Below are positions 5,870-10,263 of a DNA stretch of 10,263 bases, piece after piece. Numbering within the stretch: the first letter of the stretch is position 1; every line of letters starts with the position of its first letter. The notes under the pieces were generated by a model. The model saw nothing but the letters and a program-made list of their open reading frames with translations. It was not told the DNA's origin and made no database searches. The stretch is from Mycoplasmatota bacterium. GTDB lineage: Bacteria; Bacillota_I; Bacilli_A; Izemoplasmatales; Izemoplasmataceae. The stretch lies in contig DAOVWR010000039.1 in the NCBI GenBank assembly GCA_030636545.1, positions 1-10,263 on the forward strand, read 5' to 3'. The translations under genes and the position numbers were made by a program.

Positions 5870-7010
5870 TATCTAAATCCTCCTTTTTATAGTTAGTTAT
5901 ATCTAAAAGTAATTTCGGTTTTTCTGTAATAAACATATATGTTTCATCATTATAATCAAAAGAAAATTCATCTCTCTCAGTATATACCATACTAGTCATT
6001 TTGTTAATATCAAAATTCCAATCTATTTTATTGTTTTTAATACTGAAAATTCCCTTTTCATAAACTAATTTCCCTGTTCCAAATGATATTCTTTTAAAAT
6101 TTGATAAGTCCAGTTTATTAACTTTTATTTCAAATTCATATCTATTGTTAATATTTTGTTTCAACAGATTTTCCTGAAAGCTACCCCAATCAACAAAATT
6201 ATCAAACTTAGTTCCATCAATAAACCCATATTTATTAATAGTCCCTTTCGTGCCGCATTTTTCACAATATATGGAATCACCTTTTGAGTTCATATGATTA
6301 ATAGCATTACATTCAGGACAAGCATATATTACCATGTGTGACCCTTCTAAAAGATTCTTACCTTTATATTCAATTTTTCTTTCTCTATTCCATGTATAAT
6401 CATTTTGATAATAAGAGCCGTGCATTTTCTCAAAGATTTCTTCAACTGACATTTCTTTCAATTCTTCTCCTTTAAATAATGTAAATATCTCAATTTCTAG
6501 ATAAGCTTTTTTAGCTCTATTATTTCGCCATCGTGGTTTCGCAAAATATCCACCCATTGTTTTAGCGCAAATTACATCAATCTTCTCTAATTTAAATAGT
6601 TTAGCAGTTGAATAGACAGACTCTGTTGAATCCCCGTAATAAGAAGTATTACCAGACGGGTATATTTGAATTATATGTCCTTGTTTTGTGTGTCTTCTAA
6701 TATCCCTGATTGTTATTATATCTGATTGTCCTTTTCTTTTAACTATAGTATCAATCAAATTCTTCAAAGCTAGTCTTCGCCAAAAGTTCATAAATACGAA
6801 TGAGCTAGCAACAGGGATACCATATCCCTTAATAGCAAAACTACTAAAAAAGGCATCAAGAGGAAGTACGTGATTTCCAATCAAAAAATATGGTCCACTT
6901 CTTTTCGGATCGAAATCTTTCATAACATACCTTACCTTGTATACCCTAAAAAAATAAAACTTAATCAAACTTTTAAGAAACATTTGAAAAGAATATTTTA
7001 TCTTATTCAT
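5862..7010 (-). CDS. PlsC-like lysophospholipid acyltransferase with C-terminal zinc ribbon
   Basis: This encodes 382 residues. The N-terminal part (about 30-200) is an acyltransferase domain: NHVLPLD (N46, H47, D52) is the catalytic NHx4D block. IYPSGNTSYYGDS (about 116-128) stands where most PlsC enzymes have FPEGTRS, and MGGYFAKPRW follows. Such enzymes acylate lysophosphatidate or related lipids at the membrane. A Cys4 zinc ribbon follows: CPEC (231-234) and CEKC (249-252). The last ~115 residues are beta-rich (FGTGKLVYEKGIFSI...WNFDINKMTSMVY...FSFDYNDETYMFI), resembling a PH/GRAM-like fold by pattern only. The N-terminal segment is hydrophobic and basic, fitting peripheral membrane attachment. 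The start is ATG 7010, with AGGTGAT 4 bases upstream; GTG at 7019 is the alternative. It overlaps the symporter gene, so the two form an operon. Confidence 0.85.
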   Translation of the reverse strand: MNKIKYSFQMFLKSLIKFYFFRVYKVRYVMKDFDPKRSGPYFLIGNHVLPLDAFFSSFAIKGYGIPVASSFVFMNFWRRLALKNLIDTIVKRKGQSDIITIRDIRRHTKQGHIIQIYPSGNTSYYGDSTESVYSTAKLFKLEKIDVICAKTMGGYFAKPRWRNNRAKKAYLEIEIFTLFKGEELKEMSVEEIFEKMHGSYYQNDYTWNRERKIEYKGKNLLEGSHMVIYACPECNAINHMNSKGDSIYCEKCGTKGTINKYGFIDGTKFDNFVDWGSFQENLLKQNINNRYEFEIKVNKLDLSNFKRISFGTGKLVYEKGIFSIKNNKIDWNFDINKMTSMVYTERDEFSFDYNDETYMFITEKPKLLLDITNYKKEDLDNV

Positions 7011-7027
7011 TCTAATCACCTGTCACT

Positions 7028-7033
7028 ATTATA
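7028..7033 (-). promoter_or_regulatory. extended -10 promoter of the acyltransferase-gltS operon
   Basis: TG-A-TATAAT on the minus strand, 17 bases upstream of the ATG at 7010. The -35 region is poor, so the extended -10 would carry recognition. The transcript would start close to the ribosome site, giving a very short leader. Confidence 0.55.
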
Positions 7034-7076
7034 TCACAAATTGAAAGGTGATAAAATACTTTTATATTCAAAGCTT

Positions 7077-7709
7077 TCATCTGTTTTTAATCATAAACTT
7101 ATGAATATACTCAGCAAGATATTCAGCTTGATTGTTATTATATTTTATATGCTTATGCATTTTCTCTCTTCTTTCATATTCATGAAGTGTGATCAAGGCA
7201 TATGTAAGGATTTTTATATCACTACCAATATAGTTATACATTAATTCTTTATAAATTAATAACTCACTTTTCTTTTTTGTCCAGGTACCTTTAAGTTTAG
7301 TAAAATTATCTACCATTCTTACTTCAAGAAGCAGTAAGTTAGTTTCATATCTAATAATAAAATCAATTCTCATCTTCTTTGACATTTTAATAATATATTC
7401 AAAATATATCTCAATCTTTTCGTACTCTTCACGGGAATTATTCCTTTTTAGCACATCAAGGGTCCTTGTCATCATAACAAAACTGTCTAGCCAAGAAACA
7501 GTCTCACTTATAGAGGCTTCCCTTCTAAAAGCTTTTTTATCACTAAACATTTTTCTTAACTTAATAGCATAAGATTTATGTCTTATTGCTTCTCCTCTTG
7601 TGTTCATAGATCCTTTTAGAATCTTCCATTCATTATAAATATTTAATCCCTCAATAAATCTTAGATAATCCTTAGGCTTACTATAATATGCAAGTGCATC
7701 TTCTTTCAT
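7077..7709 (-). CDS. hypothetical protein, possible PD-(D/E)XK-like fold
   Basis: This encodes 210 residues; I do not recognise the family. The ribosome site GGGGTGAT lies 3 bases before the ATG. The protein is basic and mostly helical by pattern. One stretch stands out: KKMRIDFIIRYETNLLLLEVRMV (about 111-133), followed by TKKKSELLIYKELMYNYIG (about 144-162). Two beta-strands carrying D116 and E129-x-R131, then a helix with K/L/Y, is the layout of the PD-(D/E)XK nuclease core, where the usual lysine would be replaced by Arg131. This is a structural guess; a non-nuclease relative or an unrelated fold is equally open. No signal peptide or membrane segment is seen. It precedes the acyltransferase operon by 66 bases on the same strand, with no clear terminator between, so some read-through is possible. 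Confidence 0.7.
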   Translation of the reverse strand: MKEDALAYYSKPKDYLRFIEGLNIYNEWKILKGSMNTRGEAIRHKSYAIKLRKMFSDKKAFRREASISETVSWLDSFVMMTRTLDVLKRNNSREEYEKIEIYFEYIIKMSKKMRIDFIIRYETNLLLLEVRMVDNFTKLKGTWTKKKSELLIYKELMYNYIGSDIKILTYALITLHEYERREKMHKHIKYNNNQAEYLAEYIHKFMIKNR

Positions 7710-7908
7710 TTTATCACCCCAATAAATAGTACCCGTACATTGTTATATTCTCTCTATTTTAAAAAAAATAATAACAACTAAAAAATCCTAAAAATTGAAA
7801 AACGGCTCTTCCTCTTCCAAAAGAAAATATATATTTCCTTATTTCGATTTAATTAATATGCTATACTAAAATTGATAAGAATTATAATAGAGAGGGGGAG
7901 TTTAGAAA
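7710..7908. other. divergent intergenic region
   Basis: Two divergent genes start at its edges. Apart from the plus-strand promoter listed separately, it holds AT-rich sequence with an A/T run near 7760. On the minus side TATAAC and TACTAT are possible -10 boxes for the 210-residue gene, but neither has a convincing -35. No open frame with a ribosome site is seen. Confidence 0.4.
7859..7867 (+). promoter_or_regulatory. extended -10 promoter of the 63-residue gene
   Basis: TGCTATACT forms an extended -10 box about 40 bases upstream of the ATG at 7909. The -35 region is weak. Confidence 0.5.
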
Positions 7909-8100
7909 ATGGCAAGCGACAATAAATTTTTTAATTGTTCAGAAAAACATGAAGTTGAATATCTAGCTAGCAAGTTTCTTGGTTCAAAGGCGGAAGTTAT
8001 AGCAAAGATAAAAGAACTATGTAAGTCTAAAAAAATACATTACTCGACCCATAAAGAAGCAGAACAACTTCTAATTAATTCTGGATTCACAAAGAAATAG
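7909..8100 (+). CDS. small hypothetical protein (63 residues)
   Basis: The only plus-strand protein gene in the window. It has an exceptionally strong ribosome site (AGAGGGGGAG, 8 bases before the ATG), its own extended -10 promoter and its own terminator, so it is very likely a real gene. The protein is soluble, helical and lysine-rich: a short N-terminal stretch, then HEVEYLASKFLGSKAEVIAKIKELCKS (about 14-40), then THKEAEQLLINSGF near the end. The middle segment loosely resembles the DUF3606 pattern (a 'EVEYW...FG.S...L..AV' helix pair), but this is from memory and weak. No catalytic or metal-binding motif, signal peptide or membrane segment is present; its two cysteines (C10, C38) are isolated. 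Function unknown. Confidence 0.72.
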   Translation: MASDNKFFNCSEKHEVEYLASKFLGSKAEVIAKIKELCKSKKIHYSTHKEAEQLLINSGFTKK

Positions 8101-8117
8101 ATTTCTTGTTTCAATAT

Positions 8118-8147
8118 AAAAGAGACAATAATTGTTGTCTCTTTTTA
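8118..8147 (+). terminator. rho-independent terminator of the 63-residue gene
   Basis: AAAAGAGACAA (8118-8128) pairs perfectly with TTGTCTCTTTT (8135-8145) around a 6-base loop, followed by more U. It lies 18 bases after the stop codon. Confidence 0.88.
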
Positions 8148-8294
8148 GTATTCATTTATTTGTGATACAGCTCAAAAAGTGTTCCATTGAAACAGACTCC
8201 CCGATGTATCATTTTTAACTGAAACTTATTATGGAAAAATCATCAATTCGTAACAGGTAAAAGTCGGAAAGAGTATTCATGTCAGCTGGTGTCA
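8148..8294. other. non-coding stretch between the 63-residue gene and the repeat
   Basis: No gene is seen. It holds an imperfect inverted pair (TGATACA at 8163-8169, TGTATCA at 8205-8211) and a 21-residue minus-strand frame (8215-8280) without a ribosome site. It may be a remnant of older sequence, but nothing identifies it. Confidence 0.3.
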
Positions 8295-8360
8295 GTGTGT
8301 CTACACAAGATTATATAACATAATTAAATACGTAAATAAAAAAAGCCTTAAAAAGGCTTG
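8295..8360. repeat. direct repeat copy A (with terminator)
   Basis: Roughly three quarters identical to copy B at 9511-9575 by eye and in the same orientation. It begins GTGTGTCTACACAAG (14 of 15 bases shared), then an AT-rich diverged middle, then an identical AAAAAAGCCTTAAAAAGGCTT block. The two copies bracket the lipoprotein gene. Confidence 0.75.
8337..8359 (-). terminator. rho-independent terminator of the DUF4886 lipoprotein gene
   Basis: AAGCCTT (8343-8349) and AAGGCTT (8353-8359) form a 7-bp stem with a 3-base loop, followed on the minus strand by a run of seven U. It lies 65 bases after the stop codon. Confidence 0.85.
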
Positions 8361-8423
8361 TTGTACTTTTTAGATGAAGAAGATGAAAGAATTATATTTG
8401 ATCTGTACAAATTGAATTTTGAG

Positions 8424-9317
8424 TTATTCATCATTATCTACTAGAAAAGAAGAGTTAGTTACTGTGTATGGACTAGCGATCGCATTATTTACAGCTTCTT
8501 TAATATTCAATAAATCTTGTTCGGTTACTCCATCGGGCTTATAAGTAATTCCATCAATTGGTAATCCTGTGATTTTACTAAACCAAGTTAATGCTGCTGC
8601 AAACCTTCCCTTATCTATTGATAAATGGTATCCATCAACTGTTAGGTTATCACCAATATAACTGGTACGTAGGTTTTGAATTGTTGTTCCTGTTGGAATA
8701 ACATAATCAATATCGTCTCTTGTATCAATTTTAGCTTGAGTTGCATCAGTAATTGCCTCATACATAGTCATTTGATTATTGCTGTAGTAGCCAAATCCTG
8801 AATGTGTACTGTTTTCTTGATATGCCCATGTCATATGCCATACAACTTGTGAATTTTGATTTATTTTATTACTATCAATTATATCTAATAAAGACGTCAA
8901 ATTTTCGTTATATTTTTCTTGCACTCCACTATAAGAACTTACTTGCTGTAATGTAATTATATCCCAATCTTCGTCTATTAAACCCTCAACTAATTTTATA
9001 GAGATTATACAAGTCCATTTGTCGTCAGTATTCTTATAATAAATATAATTTGTTAAATCTTCTGTAAAACTATCTACGTGTGTTTCTAAAGATGCACCTG
9101 GAATATATAATATGCCTAAAATAATTTCATCAACACCATAGTCATCAGCTATTTTATATAAATATTCATTAGCATCAATACCGAAGCTGTTTCCAATTGT
9201 AAGAACTTTGAGAGTATTCTCAAAGTTAACAACTGCGTCTTTTTCAACAGTTTTCTTGCATCCTGCCAAAGTTATCGACAAAACTGATATCAATAGTATA
9301 ACAAATACTTTTCTCAT
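8424..9317 (-). CDS. lipoprotein with DUF4886/SGNH-hydrolase-like domain
   Basis: This encodes 297 residues. The N-terminus is a lipoprotein signal: basic MRK, a hydrophobic stretch, and the lipobox ITLAGC, so Cys20 would be lipidated and the protein anchored outside the cytoplasmic membrane. From about 36 the sequence is SGNH-like: LKVLTIGNSFGIDANEYLYKIA (nucleophile candidate S44), IPGASLETH (about 72-80, block II glycine), ITLQQVSSYSG (about 121-131), and VDGYHLS (D228, H231, the DxxH block). This layout fits DUF4886, mostly known from Bacteroidota and Bacillota surface proteins, presumably esterases acting on acylated polysaccharides; the substrate is not shown. AAGGTGA lies 5 bases before the ATG. 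It is a one-gene unit with its own promoter and terminator, between two direct repeats. Confidence 0.88.
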   Translation of the reverse strand: MRKVFVILLISVLSITLAGCKKTVEKDAVVNFENTLKVLTIGNSFGIDANEYLYKIADDYGVDEIILGILYIPGASLETHVDSFTEDLTNYIYYKNTDDKWTCIISIKLVEGLIDEDWDIITLQQVSSYSGVQEKYNENLTSLLDIIDSNKINQNSQVVWHMTWAYQENSTHSGFGYYSNNQMTMYEAITDATQAKIDTRDDIDYVIPTGTTIQNLRTSYIGDNLTVDGYHLSIDKGRFAAALTWFSKITGLPIDGITYKPDGVTEQDLLNIKEAVNNAIASPYTVTNSSFLVDNDE

Positions 9318-9391
9318 AATTTCACCTTATTCATTTTTTTCCATTTTTTAATGCTTTTCATTCCTACTATATCTACTCTTAATTTAATGAT

Positions 9392-9419
9392 AGTATAATA
9401 AAAAATATTTTACAATCAA
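9392..9419 (-). promoter_or_regulatory. sigma-A promoter of the lipoprotein gene
   Basis: TTGATT (9414-9419) and TATACT (9392-9397) are separated by 16 bases on the minus strand. The leader would be about 68 bases. Confidence 0.7.
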
Positions 9420-9440
9420 CTCTCAGTTGTTAGTTAACTA
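9417..9440. promoter_or_regulatory. paired inverted repeats at the lipoprotein -35 box
   Basis: CAACT-CTC-AGTTG (9417-9429) and the perfect palindrome TAGTTAACTA (9431-9440) lie side by side at and upstream of the -35 hexamer. A regulator site is possible, but the region is AT-rich and chance is not excluded. Confidence 0.3.
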
Positions 9441-9510
9441 TAAGCATATTGTAGTAGTGATAATAGATATACTCATATATGAATGATGAAGTAAATATTC
9501 AAAACTATCC

Positions 9511-9575
9511 GTGTCTCTACACAAGGTTATGTAGCCTGTAAAATTTAGCAAATAAAAAAGCCTTAAAAAGGCTTA
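9511..9575. repeat. direct repeat copy B (with terminator)
   Basis: Partner of copy A at 8295-8360: GTGTCTCTACACAAG, a diverged middle, and the same terminator block. It lies between the lipoprotein promoter region and the tRNA array. Confidence 0.75.
9552..9574 (-). terminator. rho-independent terminator of the tRNA array
   Basis: AAGCCTT (9558-9564) and AAGGCTT (9568-9574) form the same hairpin as in copy A, with six U following on the minus strand. It lies 14 bases after the end of tRNA-Phe. Confidence 0.88.
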
Positions 9576-9588
9576 TCTAAGTCATTGA

Positions 9589-9664
9589 TGGTGGCTCGGG
9601 GCGGAATTGAACCGTCGACACATGGATTTTCAGTCCATTGCTCTACCGACTGAGCTACCGAGCC
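9589..9664 (-). tRNA. tRNA-Phe (GAA)
   Basis: 76 bases with encoded CCA. The acceptor arms GGCTCGG/CCGAGCC pair fully, with discriminator A. The anticodon loop CTGAAAA gives GAA, reading Phe codons. D-arm and T-loop (TTCAATT) are normal. In the T-stem (GACGG with CCGCC) the second pair is A-C, where a G-U pair is usual in related tRNA-Phe, so the stem has one mismatch. It is last in the array. Confidence 0.95.
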
Positions 9665-9670
9665 ATAAAA

Positions 9671-9746
9671 TGGCGGTCCCGACGAGAATCGAACTCGCGA
9701 TCTCCTGAGTGACAGTCAGGCATGTTAACCGCTACACCACGGGACC
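9671..9746 (-). tRNA. tRNA-Asp (GTC)
   Basis: 76 bases with encoded CCA. The acceptor arms GGTCCCG/CGGGACC pair fully, with discriminator G, the aspartate identity base. The anticodon loop CTGTCAC lies between CCTGA and TCAGG and gives GTC. It is the middle gene of the array, 6 bases from tRNA-Phe. Confidence 0.96.
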
Positions 9747-9747
9747 A

Positions 9748-9824
<77 letters not shown>

Positions 9825-9848
9825 ATTCAGGTGTTAAATATAACCATT

Positions 9849-10263
9849 TTAAATTTTGATGTCAATAAACTGATTTAGTTTCTCAGCAAAGGTTTTTGCA
9901 TTACTTAATTCTCCATCCAGACCGACACCAACCAAACTCAATTCTTTGAAAAACGGCGTATCTATTTTAACCAAATCTTTCTCGGTCGTTATCAGGTACT
10001 GACAGTTTAGAGCCTGATATTCGTTTCTAATCTGTTCAAAATCTGACGGCGTGTAATAATAATGATCAGGATAAGTGCGGACTTTTATCACCTTCGCCCC
10101 GATTTCGATCAGCATATTTTTAAATTGCTCCGGCCCGGCAATAGCGGAAAAGACATAAACCGGTTTTCCACTCAATATGCTGATATCATCTATTTTTTGA
10201 AACCGGGAATTGACCAGTACTTTAGGCCGAAAAAAACAATAAAAAACCGGCCCCTTATACAAC
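9849..10263 (-). CDS. lpxK: tetraacyldisaccharide 4'-kinase (partial, C-terminal 137 residues)
   Basis: The frame is open through the right edge, so only the C-terminal part is visible (LpxK is about 330-350 residues). LpxK phosphorylates the 4' position of the lipid A disaccharide at the inner membrane, a late step of lipid A synthesis in outer-membrane bacteria. Recognisable blocks are SGKPVYVFSAIAGPEQFKNML (a hallmark), TYPDHYYYTPSDFEQI and CQYLITTEKDLVKI. The Walker A part is off-window. Base composition is clearly higher in GC (about 40% by eye, with many CGG/CCG) than the rest of the window (about 30%). Its stop is 24 bases from the initiator tRNA gene. The family call is firm; whether it belongs to the same genome as the rest is uncertain. 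Confidence 0.88.
   Translation of the reverse strand, partial: LYKGPVFYCFFRPKVLVNSRFQKIDDISILSGKPVYVFSAIAGPEQFKNMLIEIGAKVIKVRTYPDHYYYTPSDFEQIRNEYQALNCQYLITTEKDLVKIDTPFFKELSLVGVGLDGELSNAKTFAEKLNQFIDIKI

Noticed and set aside
6870..7244. Plus-strand open frame of 124 residues
   Set aside because: Antisense to the acyltransferase start and the 210-residue gene; low-complexity translation and no ribosome site.
8215..8280. Minus-strand 21-residue frame in the intergenic stretch
   Set aside because: No ribosome site or promoter and too short to support; possibly decayed sequence.
8295..9575. Integron attC sites or an IS element
   Set aside because: The repeats lack the paired R'/R'' core sites of attC, and no transposase, integrase or terminal inverted repeats are present.

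Overview
The window is a low-GC (roughly 30% by eye) bacterial segment that uses the standard genetic code: Trp is TGG, and TGA is used as a stop. Nearly every gene lies on the minus strand and has a strong AGGAGG-type ribosome binding site. Short rho-independent terminators separate most transcription units. The tRNA order (fMet-Asp-Phe), the strong Shine-Dalgarno sites, the XRE regulator and the AT-rich terminators suggest Bacillota or a Mollicutes/Izemoplasma-like lineage. That is an inference from gene content, not a marker-based placement.

Read left to right, the window opens with the first 429 residues of indolepyruvate:ferredoxin oxidoreductase alpha subunit (iorA, minus), with its own promoter. 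Next come two minus-strand genes that overlap by 8 bases: an XRE-type DNA-binding protein fused to a von Willebrand A domain, followed by a PPP-family metallophosphatase. They share a good sigma-A promoter whose -10 overlaps a perfect palindrome. Then come surE (nucleotidase), a small DUF4357-like protein, and an operon of a PlsC-like acyltransferase (with a C-terminal zinc ribbon) overlapping a GltS-type sodium/glutamate symporter. A 210-residue protein with a possible PD-(D/E)XK-like core follows. The only plus-strand gene encodes 63 residues and has its own extended -10 promoter and terminator.

The right end holds a DUF4886/SGNH-type lipoprotein gene bracketed by two direct copies of a 65-66 bp repeat, each ending in the same terminator hairpin. 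After it comes a three-tRNA array (fMet, Asp, Phe on the minus strand). The last 415 bases hold the C-terminal part of lpxK, a lipid A kinase of outer-membrane bacteria. This stretch is visibly richer in GC than the rest and sits 24 bases from the tRNA array. It implies a diderm host, horizontal transfer, or an assembly join.

Functionally this is mostly a collection of separate small units: 2-oxoacid fermentation (iorA), nucleotide turnover (surE), phospholipid synthesis and amino-acid uptake (the acyltransferase-gltS operon), and a cell-surface hydrolase. The clearest candidate for an uncharacterised system is the XRE-VWA regulator coupled to the phosphatase. No CRISPR array, transposase or integrase was seen.
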